Assembly: GCA_947258695.1 (NCBI GenBank)
Contig: CAMYJG010000016.1
Coordinates: 27,190 to 69,882, forward strand
Direction of reading: 5' to 3'
Source of the DNA: an uncultured Ectothiorhodospiraceae bacterium
GTDB lineage: Bacteria > Pseudomonadota > Gammaproteobacteria > UBA6429 > Thiohalophilaceae
Length of the DNA: 42,693 nucleotides
Of the stretch, positions 28,202 through 37,189 are shown one piece after another. Every line of letters starts with the position of its first letter. Position 1 is the first letter of the stretch. The translations under genes were made by a program, and so were the position numbers. The notes beneath the pieces were generated by a model. It worked only from the letters and a program-made list of their open reading frames with translations. It did not search any database and was not told the origin of the DNA.

Positions 28202-30067
28202 ATGTGTCTCGTGAATAAAAATTTCCTTTTAAGTATTTCGCTTATATTTCTAGGTTTTGTCTCCCAGGTAAATGCAGGTTTTCTTGATATGCCTGAAATC
28301 ACCGAGTCACTCGAGCTTGAAAGAAAATCAATGCTTCGTGATCTTGATATCCCCGGAGTAAAAGACCGTAACCCTGATCCAACAGCTGGGCCTCGTCTCG
28401 CTGTAAAAGAGTTTCGGGTACAAGGTCTGGTTGAATATCCAGAGCTTGGTATTACTCGTGATGCTATTAATAAGTTGGTTGATAAAATCCGCTTTGATTT
28501 GATGGCCGAAGATAAACTGTTGGATTCTGGATATACATTAGAAGAACTAGGTGGCTTATCTGATTTATTGGTTGAGATTGAAGAAGATACTGTTAAGCGT
28601 CATGTTACTCCAATTGAAGTACAAAAACTGGTTTGGTTAATACGTGATCAACGTAAAAAACGTGGTATTACACTTGGTCAAATAGAATCCATTGCCGATA
28701 AAATAACAAAGTTTTACCGTGAGCGTGGATTTATTCTGGCAAAGGCTTATATTCCTAAACAGGAAGTAAGAGATGGCATAGTTACTTTGACGTTATTGCT
28801 TGGAATTTTGGGTAGTGTTGAAGTTAATAATAACGATATGTACGACGCATCAACTTTAAAAGCCGTGTTTGATAACGATTTAACTATGCCGGTTACAAGT
28901 GCAAAAGTAGAAGAGAATTTATATTTAATTAATGACTTTCCAGGTGTTTCGGTTAATGGTTTCTTTGAACCCGGTTACCAGGTTGGCGATACCAGGTTAA
29001 ATATTAATGTTAAAAATGAAGAGCGGTACCAGTCAAATATTCGGGTAGATAACCACGGTACGGAAGGCACTGGCTTATATCGTTTATATGCTGATTTCCA
29101 GGTAAATAATCCGTTTGGTTTATCTGATCTGATTAATATCAGTGTGTTAACTGCGTCCTCTCCAAGTAATACGGAATTTTATCGCTTATATTATCAAACT
29201 AAATTATTCAGCCCACGATGGAAATTTATTGCTGGCGTATCAGAAAATCAGTTTGTAGTTGATCAATCTGACCTGGGTACTGCACAAGATTTAAGTGGTA
29301 CAGTCGAAATTAAAGATATTGCAGTACGCTATGATATTCAACGGAGTCGTAAAAATAACTCTAAGATAGAAGTAAAAGCAGAAAATATTCAATCAGACCT
29401 GTTAATTGGCACATTTTCAAGTGGGCTAAATGAAAAAATTAATAACCAGTCTATCGCTTACAGTTTTGATTTTCTTAATGAAGAAGATAAACGTTTACAT
29501 CAGGGCAATATAAAAATTTCTTCTGCTCAAATTAAAACACCAGTCAGTGATGGCCAGGAGACAGAGTATGAAACTTTAAATGCTGACTACACGTTACTGA
29601 GTTTTGTTAAAGTACCCTTTACCGAGTCTTCAAACTCACGTTTGATATTGCGTGGAGCGCTGCAATACAGTGGTAAAAAAATATCCTCGATTAGTCGTTC
29701 AGCATTAGCAGGACCAACTCGTGTCCGCGCATTTTCTTCTGATTCTTTTTCAGCTGATGATAGTTTATTTTTAAGTGCTGACTGGGTATTTAACTCGCCA
29801 GATTTTTTTGGTGATGTAAAAGATAATTTTAAACCATTTGTGTTTATTGATAGCGCGTATGGTAAACAATACTCAGTTGATGCAGCTGTAGCAGATGTCA
29901 CAGCTAATTTTACTGATGTGGGCTTTGGTTTGCAGTTTAATTACAAGGAAAATCTGACAGGTAATATCCATTTTGCATTCCCGGTACAGGATAAGTTTTC
30001 AGATCCTGAAATACCGAGTGCTGATGATGGAATGCGAGTGGTCTTTGATATGCAGTACAAATTTTAA
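28202..30067 (+). CDS. Two-partner secretion outer-membrane transporter (TpsB, FhaC/ShlB type)
   Basis: A 621-residue outer-membrane protein with a Sec signal (NFLLSISLIFLGFVSQVNAG). POTRA-like regions start at about residue 66 (RLAVKEFRVQGL) and after 160 (ADKITKFYRERGFILAKAYI), then DDFPGVSVNG-like FxPG motifs, and a 16-strand barrel ending in Phe (MRVVFDMQYKF). The L6-loop motif is VRAF (508-511) where FhaC-type proteins usually have VRGY; the key Arg is kept. An acidic helical stretch of about 85 residues interrupts the first POTRA, making the protein longer than usual. It lies 21 bases after the adhesin gene and would secrete it. Confidence 0.93.
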   Translation: MCLVNKNFLLSISLIFLGFVSQVNAGFLDMPEITESLELERKSMLRDLDIPGVKDRNPDPTAGPRLAVKEFRVQGLVEYPELGITRDAINKLVDKIRFDLMAEDKLLDSGYTLEELGGLSDLLVEIEEDTVKRHVTPIEVQKLVWLIRDQRKKRGITLGQIESIADKITKFYRERGFILAKAYIPKQEVRDGIVTLTLLLGILGSVEVNNNDMYDASTLKAVFDNDLTMPVTSAKVEENLYLINDFPGVSVNGFFEPGYQVGDTRLNINVKNEERYQSNIRVDNHGTEGTGLYRLYADFQVNNPFGLSDLINISVLTASSPSNTEFYRLYYQTKLFSPRWKFIAGVSENQFVVDQSDLGTAQDLSGTVEIKDIAVRYDIQRSRKNNSKIEVKAENIQSDLLIGTFSSGLNEKINNQSIAYSFDFLNEEDKRLHQGNIKISSAQIKTPVSDGQETEYETLNADYTLLSFVKVPFTESSNSRLILRGALQYSGKKISSISRSALAGPTRVRAFSSDSFSADDSLFLSADWVFNSPDFFGDVKDNFKPFVFIDSAYGKQYSVDAAVADVTANFTDVGFGLQFNYKENLTGNIHFAFPVQDKFSDPEIPSADDGMRVVFDMQYKF

Positions 30068-30273
30068 GTCAAAATGCTATTGAAAAATGACTAATTTATT
30101 CACTAATTATAGTGTAATTTATGCATAAATTGTGTGTGTGAACTAGTCGTTATTTTATTGTAAGTTATTGAAAAATAAGAGAAAATAAGTTGTTTAAGGG
30201 TATTGCATAGCTCTTAGTGATGCACTACTATGTATACTAATTATTTACAGTTAACTAAAAAAGGAATTGAAAA

Positions 30274-30756
30274 ATGGCTATATATCTTGATTACGAAGGA
30301 ATTAAAGGGAACGTAACTGCAGATGGCTATAAAGACCATATTGGTGTGCTTTCAGTACAGTTTGGTGTAGGCCGCGGTATTTCAATGGAAGCCGGTAATA
30401 TGTCAAATCGTGAATCTACACGTCCTAGTATTAGCGAAGTCACTCTTACTAAAGTAGCAGATAATTCTGTAACGGGCATTTTTAAAGAAGCGGTAACTGG
30501 TTCTTCTGGTAAAAAAGCAACCGTTAAGTTTGTTCGTACAGGTGCTGATAAAGTACAAGAGTTTATGGACTACACGTTAGAAAATTGTTTAGTAAGTGGC
30601 TACAGTATTTCAGCTGATGGTGAAGGCGAACCTGTTGAAAACATCACTTTAAGTTTTACTAAAATCATGATTAATTATAATGACCATGATGCAACAAACA
30701 AATCTTCAAGCCCACAACGTGTTGGCTACGATTTAGAAACTGCTAAACCACTATAA
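30274..30756 (+). CDS. hcp: Type VI secretion Hcp tube protein
   Basis: Hcp (TssD) hexamers stack into the inner tube of the T6SS. The 160 residues cover the whole family (Pfam T6SS_HCP): MAIYLDYEGIKGNVTADGY at the start, SVQFGVGRGISM, EVTLTKVADNSVTGIFKEAV and a C-terminal SGYSISADGEGEPVENITLS. AAAAAAGGAATTG precedes the ATG. A strong terminator follows, so hcp is probably made in excess of vgrG. The 206-base AT-rich leader holds an extended TATACT hexamer (30233-30238) without a good -35. No tss structural genes are nearby. Confidence 0.96.
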   Translation: MAIYLDYEGIKGNVTADGYKDHIGVLSVQFGVGRGISMEAGNMSNRESTRPSISEVTLTKVADNSVTGIFKEAVTGSSGKKATVKFVRTGADKVQEFMDYTLENCLVSGYSISADGEGEPVENITLSFTKIMINYNDHDATNKSSSPQRVGYDLETAKPL

Positions 30757-30780
30757 AGATTTATATCTAATTATAGTACT

Positions 30781-30812
30781 AATACTGCCCAATTATTTGG
30801 GCAGTATTTTTT
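30781..30812 (+). terminator. Intrinsic terminator after hcp
   Basis: A perfect 12-bp stem AATACTGCCCAA / TTGGGCAGTATT with a 4-base loop and T run, 24 bases after the hcp stop. Read-through would join vgrG to hcp. Confidence 0.95.
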
Positions 30813-30900
30813 CCAAGGTGACAAATTGTTCACTTCTAAATAATTATACACACGGAAGAGGTTATCGAACTTTTTATAATCTCATTGTGAGGATTCATTG

Positions 30901-32667
30901 ATGGATCAGCTTACTCAGGAACATCGCTTAATTTCTATATCTTCTCCACTGAATAAAGATGAGTTATTGCTAACATCTTTTCAAGGTGGTGAATATATCT
31001 CCCGACTGTTTGAATTTCAAATTGAAGTTTTGTCTGCAAACGTTACATTAGAACCAGGTAAACTGGTTGGTGAAAAAGTTACAGTAACACTGCAGAATGA
31101 TACTGAACGGTATTTTACCGGTTATGTTAGTCGTTTTTCATTTGGTGAAATCAAAGCTAATGATCTGCGCCAATATAAACTGACTATCGTCCCCTGGTTA
31201 TGGTTCTTAACCAAAACTCAGAATCAACGTATCTTTCAGGAAATGAACACCAAGGATATTGTTTCCAAGGTATTTAAAGATCATGGCTTTAATGATTTTG
31301 AGTTTATGGCCAAAGGCGGTCAAAAACGCGAGTATTGCGTTCAATATGGTGAAAGTGATTTTGACTTTGTCACTCGGCTTCTTGAAGAAGAGGGTATTGC
31401 TTATTACTTTAAGCATGATAAAGAAAAGCACAAATTATTCCTGGTCGATAAGAAAAATTCTTATGAGTATTGTGAAGAAAAAGAAGTCACATATTCGAAA
31501 GGAAATCAGTCCGAAGCACAGATTACTCAATGGGAACATCATTATGAGTTCCGTAAGGGTGAGTGGTCAATTAATGATTATGATTTTAAAAAACCAAAAC
31601 AGAATTTATTAGTTACTTCAAAAACAAAAAATAAGTTTTCTAAAGTAAAAGATTTTGAACATTATGAATACCCGGGAATTTATGATCTTGCAAGTGGGGA
31701 TAGCCTGGTTAGTATCAGAATGGAAGCCGAAGAGGCTGCGATAGATACGATAGAAGCAACAAGTGATTGTAGTAGTTTTTATGCAGGTGGAAAATTTAAA
31801 TTAACTAAGCATGCGGCTAAAAGCGAAAAAGATAATTACATTATCACCGGCATCTACCATCGTGCATTTGACAACAGTTATTTTACAGGTAGTGAAGGAC
31901 AATCAGAATATGGTAATAATTTTGTTTGTATCCCGGCAGATGTTCACTTCAGGCCACTTAACACCCAGGTAAAACCTGTTATGAAAGGTCCACAAACAGC
32001 GGTAGTAACCGGACCTTCAGGTGAAGAAATATATATTGATAATCATGGTCGCATTAAAGTCCAGTTTATGTGGGACAGGGAAGGTAAAAAGAATGAGAGT
32101 AGTTCTTGTTACCTAAGAGTTGTTCAGTCCTGGGCAGGTGATCAATGGGGCGGCTCGTTCATTCCGCGGATAGGCCAGGAAGTTATTGTTAATTTCCTGG
32201 ATGGAGATCCAGACAGACCACTCGTAACAGGTTCAGTTTATAACGGCGACAATAAACCGCCATATAGCAGTAAAACACAAAGCGGCATCAAAACCCAGTC
32301 AACTAAAGGGGCTGGCAAACAAAATTATAATGAGTTGCGCTTTGAAGATCTTAAAGGTTCTGAAGAAATATTTATTCAGGCAGAAAAAGATTTTAACAAC
32401 CTGGTTAAAAATGATTATTCTCGTACACTTGAAAAAGGTAATGAAACCATTACTGTTAGTAAAGGAAACAGAACGCTTGATGTAAAAAATAAAATTACCA
32501 CAGATGCTTCTAATATTGTCATAACAGGTAAACAGTCTATTGAATTAAAAGTTGGCGGTAGCAGTATAAAAATGACATCAGCAGGTATCGTTATTAAGTC
32601 GACGAAGGTTGATATTAAAGGCTCTGCGATGGCCGTCATTAAAGGTGGTCTAACTAAAATTAATTAA
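30901..32667 (+). CDS. vgrG: Type VI secretion VgrG spike protein
   Basis: VgrG (TssI) trimers form the puncturing spike at the tip of the Hcp tube. The 588 residues show the gp27-like region (residues 1 to about 380; RLFEFQIEVLS, YCVQYGESDFDFVTRLLEEEGIAYYF), the gp5-like OB fold (GRIKVQFMWDREG, VVQSWAGDQWGGSFIPRIG, VNFLDGDPDRPLVTGSVYNG) and a beta-needle ending in VKVGGSSI-like repeats and IKSTKVDIKGSA. It stops right after the needle, so it has no fused effector domain. I use the ATG at 30901 (GTGAGGA upstream); an adjacent in-frame TTG would add one residue. It leads a coupled trio with the next two genes. Confidence 0.96.
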   Translation: MDQLTQEHRLISISSPLNKDELLLTSFQGGEYISRLFEFQIEVLSANVTLEPGKLVGEKVTVTLQNDTERYFTGYVSRFSFGEIKANDLRQYKLTIVPWLWFLTKTQNQRIFQEMNTKDIVSKVFKDHGFNDFEFMAKGGQKREYCVQYGESDFDFVTRLLEEEGIAYYFKHDKEKHKLFLVDKKNSYEYCEEKEVTYSKGNQSEAQITQWEHHYEFRKGEWSINDYDFKKPKQNLLVTSKTKNKFSKVKDFEHYEYPGIYDLASGDSLVSIRMEAEEAAIDTIEATSDCSSFYAGGKFKLTKHAAKSEKDNYIITGIYHRAFDNSYFTGSEGQSEYGNNFVCIPADVHFRPLNTQVKPVMKGPQTAVVTGPSGEEIYIDNHGRIKVQFMWDREGKKNESSSCYLRVVQSWAGDQWGGSFIPRIGQEVIVNFLDGDPDRPLVTGSVYNGDNKPPYSSKTQSGIKTQSTKGAGKQNYNELRFEDLKGSEEIFIQAEKDFNNLVKNDYSRTLEKGNETITVSKGNRTLDVKNKITTDASNIVITGKQSIELKVGGSSIKMTSAGIVIKSTKVDIKGSAMAVIKGGLTKIN

Positions 32668-32668
32668 T

Positions 32669-33229
32669 ATGAAAAAGATTAATGCAAAAACAGCTTTGGA
32701 ACTTACTGAGCATTATGAGGCAGTAGCTGATGATGCTTTTGATTTATTAGAACCGAAATTGTCACCAGAAGAATATTTAAAAGCACTTATTGATAAAGAA
32801 TATTTTGCTGATGCGATCTTATTGCTTGCGCATGCTCTGCCTAAACGAGAAGCGATTTGGTGGGCTTGTTTGTGTTCAAAAGCAGTAACAAATGATAAGA
32901 CCAAAGCAGATGATCTCGCTTCTTTATCAATGGCTGAGAAATGGGTATATGAGCCCGACGATAAAAAGCGTCGTATGTGTGGTACTTTGGCAGAAAAAGG
33001 TGAATATAAAAGTGCGCAAAACTGGGCTGCAGCAGCTGTGTTTTGGTCAGGCGGGAGTATCACAAAAGAAGATGAGCCTGCGATGGAACCTACTCCTTAC
33101 CTATATGCTCATGCTGTTTCTGGCGCAATATTAAATGCTGTGGGCGTGTCTGCGGCAGATAATATCGATACTCAATTCCAGGAGTTTATCAGTCACGGCA
33201 TCAATATTGCTGATGGAGGGAATGGCTAA
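32669..33229 (+). CDS. DUF6931-like T6SS-associated protein
   Basis: A 186-residue soluble, helical protein without a signal peptide. The pattern AIWWACLCSKAV, AEKWVYEPDDKKRRMCGTLA, NWAAAAVFWSGGSI and PTPYLYAHAVSGAI matches the DUF6931 family as I recall it, found between vgrG and PAAR genes. Its start lies one base after the vgrG stop, and its TAA overlaps the PAAR ATG (TAATG). That coupling points to a chaperone or adaptor role in loading the tip, which is inference. Confidence 0.8.
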   Translation: MKKINAKTALELTEHYEAVADDAFDLLEPKLSPEEYLKALIDKEYFADAILLLAHALPKREAIWWACLCSKAVTNDKTKADDLASLSMAEKWVYEPDDKKRRMCGTLAEKGEYKSAQNWAAAAVFWSGGSITKEDEPAMEPTPYLYAHAVSGAILNAVGVSAADNIDTQFQEFISHGINIADGGNG

Positions 33230-33519
33230 TGGGTATGCCTTCCGCACGTCTTGCAGACATGCATTTATGCCCTATGGTTGCGCCTGGGCCATGTCCCCAT
33301 GTTGGAGGGCCTATAGCGGCAGCTTCATCAAATGTGATTATCGGCGGAATGCCCGCCGCACGAGTGGGTGATAAGGCAATTTGTTGTTGTCCACCCGATA
33401 CCATTGCTGCAGGTTCATCATCTGTTTTAATTAATGGTAAGCCTGCTGCCCGGTTAGGTGATTCAACAGCACATGGTGGTAAGATTATTATAGGTTGCCC
33501 GACAGTTTTAATCGGATAG
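33229..33519 (+). CDS. PAAR-domain T6SS tip protein
   Basis: A 96-residue protein covering a single PAAR domain, which caps the VgrG spike with a sharp zinc-bound tip and recruits effectors. The repeats MPSARLADMHLCPM, GGMPAARVGDKAICCC and NGKPAARLGDSTAHGG give the two-copy PAAR pattern, with candidate zinc ligands among Cys14, His11, His24, Cys52-54 and His82. It has no C-terminal toxin extension. Start overlaps the previous stop. No effector gene follows; the next genes converge. Confidence 0.95.
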   Translation: MGMPSARLADMHLCPMVAPGPCPHVGGPIAAASSNVIIGGMPAARVGDKAICCCPPDTIAAGSSSVLINGKPAARLGDSTAHGGKIIIGCPTVLIG

Positions 33520-33549
33520 ATGGCTTAAAAATTTTCAATATAACCATTT

Positions 33550-33801
33550 CTATTTTGTAACAGCGTGATTCAGCTCATCTGGATTAACTGGGTCAAATAA
33601 ATCACCGAATAAACTATATAAAACAATTTTTTGTTCTTTTTTTCTTGAGCTTTTAACATCTTTCCAGGGCACAACATACAAAATTTGCGGTAACTCTTTG
33701 TTGCCTTTGATAAATGTTGTTTCCAGCTCTAAGCGATCCTCTGCAAGTACAGTGCTTGATAAGAAGATGCTTAGCGCAATAATGTGAAGGATCTTTTTCA
33801 T
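33550..33801 (-). CDS. Small periplasmic protein of unknown function
   Basis: An 83-residue protein with a signal peptide (MKKILHIIALSIFLSSTVLA, cleavage before EDRLE). The mature part LELETTFIKGNKELPQILYV VPW resembles a short conserved protein I recall downstream of TPR genes in Gammaproteobacteria; no function is known. It is the last gene of the leftward operon, two bases after the preceding stop, so it is likely co-translated with the TPR lipoprotein. Confidence 0.75.
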   Translation of the reverse strand: MKKILHIIALSIFLSSTVLAEDRLELETTFIKGNKELPQILYVVPWKDVKSSRKKEQKIVLYSLFGDLFDPVNPDELNHAVTK

Positions 33802-33803
33802 AA

Positions 33804-34385
33804 TTAACTTTTATCTCTTTGACGTTTTATTTGTTCCAGCCAGTCAGCTGTTTTTTTATCTTCATTGTTAGTCAGACTCATATAACGTTCGTAATGTGGT
33901 ATCGCACTATCTATATCCTGATAGTAGACATCATATAGCAAAGCAATATTATAATGCGCTAATGCATAGTCTTCTTTATTTTCAATTGCCTGTTTGTAGT
34001 GATTTTTGGCGGACTCGATATCACCATTTAGCTGTTCAAGATAAGCTAACAAGTTTAAGGCTTCCGCAAGATTTGGGTTTTTCGTTAGTGCTACTTTAAC
34101 TAGCTCTAAAGCTTTATCAGGATTGTTATTTTTTAGTGCAATCACAGCAAGATTAGCATGAGGGCCTGCTAACTCAGGTCTTTCAGTTGTGAACTCAAGC
34201 AAAATGGACTTTGCTGCGTCTAAATTACCATTATGAAGTAAAGCGATTGCTTTTCGGTACCTTTTACGTTCTGTATCAGATTGTTGTTGCGGACTTAATC
34301 CAGATGAGGCAACTTGATCCGTTTCATTTGTTGTAGCACATGAACTAAGTAATACTGCTAATAATATTAATTTAATGAAGTACAT
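33804..34385 (-). CDS. TPR lipoprotein
   Basis: A 193-residue lipoprotein: signal YFIKLILLAVLLSSC puts the lipidated Cys at 16. At least three tetratricopeptide repeats follow (RKAIALLHNGNLDAAKSILL; HANLAVIALKNNNPDKALEL; ALNLLAYLEQLNGDIESAKN; ALAHYNIALLYDVYYQDIDS). It presumably acts as a scaffold on the periplasmic side of a membrane. Its start overlaps the end of the large TPR lipoprotein gene by 14 bases, showing an operon. It resembles PilW-like TPR lipoproteins in layout, but nothing ties it to pili here. Confidence 0.85.
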   Translation of the reverse strand: MYFIKLILLAVLLSSCATTNETDQVASSGLSPQQQSDTERKRYRKAIALLHNGNLDAAKSILLEFTTERPELAGPHANLAVIALKNNNPDKALELVKVALTKNPNLAEALNLLAYLEQLNGDIESAKNHYKQAIENKEDYALAHYNIALLYDVYYQDIDSAIPHYERYMSLTNNEDKKTADWLEQIKRQRDKS

Positions 34386-37182
34386 TTATATACCTGTCTA
34401 GTTTTGCAGTTCGCTTATATCGAGTAGGGAAAAGTTCTTTTAGCTGTGTATGACTTTGTTTAACCCATTGGTTATATACACCATCTTTTATATGTGACAT
34501 ATTAGCTTCATAAAACTCAATAGCTTTATCTTCAAAAGGAAAAGCTTTATCTTCTAGTAATATAGTATATTGCTCTAACTCATCACCGCTTAAACCCTTA
34601 GGTTTTTCTGAAGTTAACAAATCCTTGCTGAATGTTTTATAAATATCCGCGATAGCGTGAGTAGACTCTGTTGCTGTTTCAGCAATACCATGTCTGGATG
34701 CCTGACCATAAAATTTAACAGCTTTTTGCATTGCGTATTTTTTCTTTCTTAAACTGAGTTTAAGAGGGATGATTAGTTGCTGGTTACTGAATTTTTGGTG
34801 TTCAGATTTAGCCAGACTTAATGATGCAAATGATGTTATGTAGCGTGTTCTATCGGTTTTGTATTTACTTATAGTCTTTTTATCAGCTTTTATAATTGCC
34901 TTATGCCAAAATGCAGTTTTCTTTTTATTATTGATTTTTGAGTACAGCTCGGTCAGTTTGATCATTGATTCCATATATTGAGGGAAAGGTTTTTTGTATT
35001 TTGCTGTATATTTCTCATATGACCTGATTGCTGCATTTATATCATTCTTTGACTCATAGAGTTCAGCTGCTTGCCACAGCGCGGCAATTTTAACTTCCTT
35101 GTTATTCTCAAAGCCTGATATTTTTTCAAATTCACGCGCCGCTTTAATGCCCTGGTTAGAACTCAAATAAGCGACAGATAATTTTTTCGTAACATCACGT
35201 TTATATTTACTATTGGGGTATAGTTTCTGAAAGTTTTTAATATTATGAATCGATATATCCCACAATTTATGTTTCATAGATAATGCGATTGCATCATAAA
35301 AGCCAGTAGCAGCGATCGATGAGGTTGGGGCGATAGAGGAAATTCTCACAAAATTGTCTATAGCTTCGTTGATGTTTCCGGTGTTAATAGATTGCTCAGC
35401 TTGCTTATATATGGATAAAGCGAGTTTGTCAGTTAATATTGATTTAGTTTTCTTACTAATGTGACCGGTTGTTACAACAGAAAAATAAGCAGCTTCTGCA
35501 TTTCCATATTGCGCTAAGTTGAAATAAGAGTGTGCTTTAAGAATGTTTGCCTTGGTGCTGCTGTTAGATTTCGCCTTGCTGGGTACTGATTCGGCCAGTT
35601 CGATAGCTTTTGCATATTGCTTAGTTTGAAAAGCAAGCTCGGCTGCATGCAATATTATTTGTGGTGCACGTTTGCTGTTAGGGTATAGCTGGGTATATAG
35701 CGTGGCATATTTTATATGCTTATTTAACATTGCGAGCTTATTTTTTACCTGTTTAGAACTATATAATTTGTCGGAGATGACAATTGCTGCGTAGGCTGCA
35801 TTTTTATTTAATATGATGTCTCTATCGTAAGCTGCCTGCTCATAATATTTTAAAGACTGTTCATATTGTTTTGATTTTGCTAATAAACTTGCATATTGAT
35901 AATAAATATCATCTTTCCTAGCATGTGATTTATAATGGGATAAATATCGCTTGTACCACTTGTTTGCTGTGTTGAAATGATTTTTAGACGGTTTTTCCTG
36001 GAATAATTTATGATAGTACGATGCCGCCAGCAGGATATTATCTTTTAAGCCTGAATTTACTGCTTTATAAATATCACTGCTTGCCTTCTTGCTTAACCAA
36101 TATTTACTGTTAGGATTGTATTTATTATAAATTAGTTCGATTTCTTCTGTCGCTTTTTTCGCAAAACCACTTTGCTTCCATATCTTGGCAATTTTTAGAT
36201 GAGACAATGGTATTTTAGATGAATTCATATTATTTTTAATAAAGAATTTTAAAGTATTTACGGCATCTGAATAACGTTGTTGTTTTAAATAAATATCACT
36301 GACATGAGAGTAACTATAGTAAATATAACGAAAAGATGGATTGGTCTTAAAATATTCATTTAATGGTTCTGCACCACCAAGGTATGAAAATGATAATCCG
36401 ATAGCACGGAAGTATTCATTAAATTGTCCAAGTTGTGTTTCATTTAAAGAACTGTGTTCATCGAAATTATGGTAATTAACGGCTTCTAAATAATCATCTA
36501 CGGCTTCGAGATAATATTCTTGCTTGAATCGTGCCCAACCACGTTTGAATAATGCCTTTTCATAGAACTTGTTGTTTGATGGTGAACCTATAATATCGGT
36601 GTAAGTATCTTCAGCTTTTATGTAGTTTTTTCTCGAAAAATACATTTCTGCAAGCCTGAACTGACTTTCAATGTAATAGCGCGATTTCGGGTATTTTTTA
36701 ACCAGCTCTAATAATCTTATCTCTGAGTTTGCACTGTCACCTTTATGATCGTAAGCTTTTGCTAGCTGGTAAAGTATTTTGTCATTCCCCTTTGCTTTGG
36801 GGTAATCTTTAAGTGATGTGCTTAGCAGTTCAACCGTCTTTTCAAGTCTTTCGTTATAGAGTCGGTTGTCTAGTTCTTCATCATTATTTGTTGTAAGGTT
36901 TGCATTTTCTTGCTGTAGCTTATTACTCACTTCAAATTCTAATTCAGCAAGTCTGTTGATAGCATCTATCCTTGAATTATCTTCTTTTGATGCGAACTTC
37001 AGGTAGTCAGAGTATGCTTTGCGAATATCTGTTTTTGATTTTGGTTTTATAAAAACCTTTTGTTCGCTCTGCTTTTTACTAATAACATCGATATCACGCA
37101 AGGTGCTTCTTTTCTTTTCAGAAGAGCTGCAACCTGTCGCAACGAGTGCGATAACAATAATTGATAAATTAATAGTTTTCAT
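34372..37182 (-). CDS. Large TPR lipoprotein (936 aa)
   Basis: I chose the ATG at 37182 (KTINLSIIVIALVATGCSSS), which gives a clean lipobox with Cys18; the frame is open to 37227. The rest is a long array of TPR-like helical pairs, for example AEMYFSRKNYIKAEDTYTDI, KALFKRGWARFKQEYYLEAV, YQYASLLAKSKQYEQSLKYY and AAELYESKNDINAAIRSYEK, at least ten in number. BamD/YbgF-like outer-membrane TPR proteins share this layout, but this one is far longer. It starts seven bases after the next upstream gene's stop. In some Gammaproteobacteria similar proteins sit with ExbB/ExbD/TonB-like genes; none are present here. Confidence 0.85.
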   Translation of the reverse strand: MKTINLSIIVIALVATGCSSSEKKRSTLRDIDVISKKQSEQKVFIKPKSKTDIRKAYSDYLKFASKEDNSRIDAINRLAELEFEVSNKLQQENANLTTNNDEELDNRLYNERLEKTVELLSTSLKDYPKAKGNDKILYQLAKAYDHKGDSANSEIRLLELVKKYPKSRYYIESQFRLAEMYFSRKNYIKAEDTYTDIIGSPSNNKFYEKALFKRGWARFKQEYYLEAVDDYLEAVNYHNFDEHSSLNETQLGQFNEYFRAIGLSFSYLGGAEPLNEYFKTNPSFRYIYYSYSHVSDIYLKQQRYSDAVNTLKFFIKNNMNSSKIPLSHLKIAKIWKQSGFAKKATEEIELIYNKYNPNSKYWLSKKASSDIYKAVNSGLKDNILLAASYYHKLFQEKPSKNHFNTANKWYKRYLSHYKSHARKDDIYYQYASLLAKSKQYEQSLKYYEQAAYDRDIILNKNAAYAAIVISDKLYSSKQVKNKLAMLNKHIKYATLYTQLYPNSKRAPQIILHAAELAFQTKQYAKAIELAESVPSKAKSNSSTKANILKAHSYFNLAQYGNAEAAYFSVVTTGHISKKTKSILTDKLALSIYKQAEQSINTGNINEAIDNFVRISSIAPTSSIAATGFYDAIALSMKHKLWDISIHNIKNFQKLYPNSKYKRDVTKKLSVAYLSSNQGIKAAREFEKISGFENNKEVKIAALWQAAELYESKNDINAAIRSYEKYTAKYKKPFPQYMESMIKLTELYSKINNKKKTAFWHKAIIKADKKTISKYKTDRTRYITSFASLSLAKSEHQKFSNQQLIIPLKLSLRKKKYAMQKAVKFYGQASRHGIAETATESTHAIADIYKTFSKDLLTSEKPKGLSGDELEQYTILLEDKAFPFEDKAIEFYEANMSHIKDGVYNQWVKQSHTQLKELFPTRYKRTAKLDRYINVLH

Positions 37183-37189
37183 TTTAATT

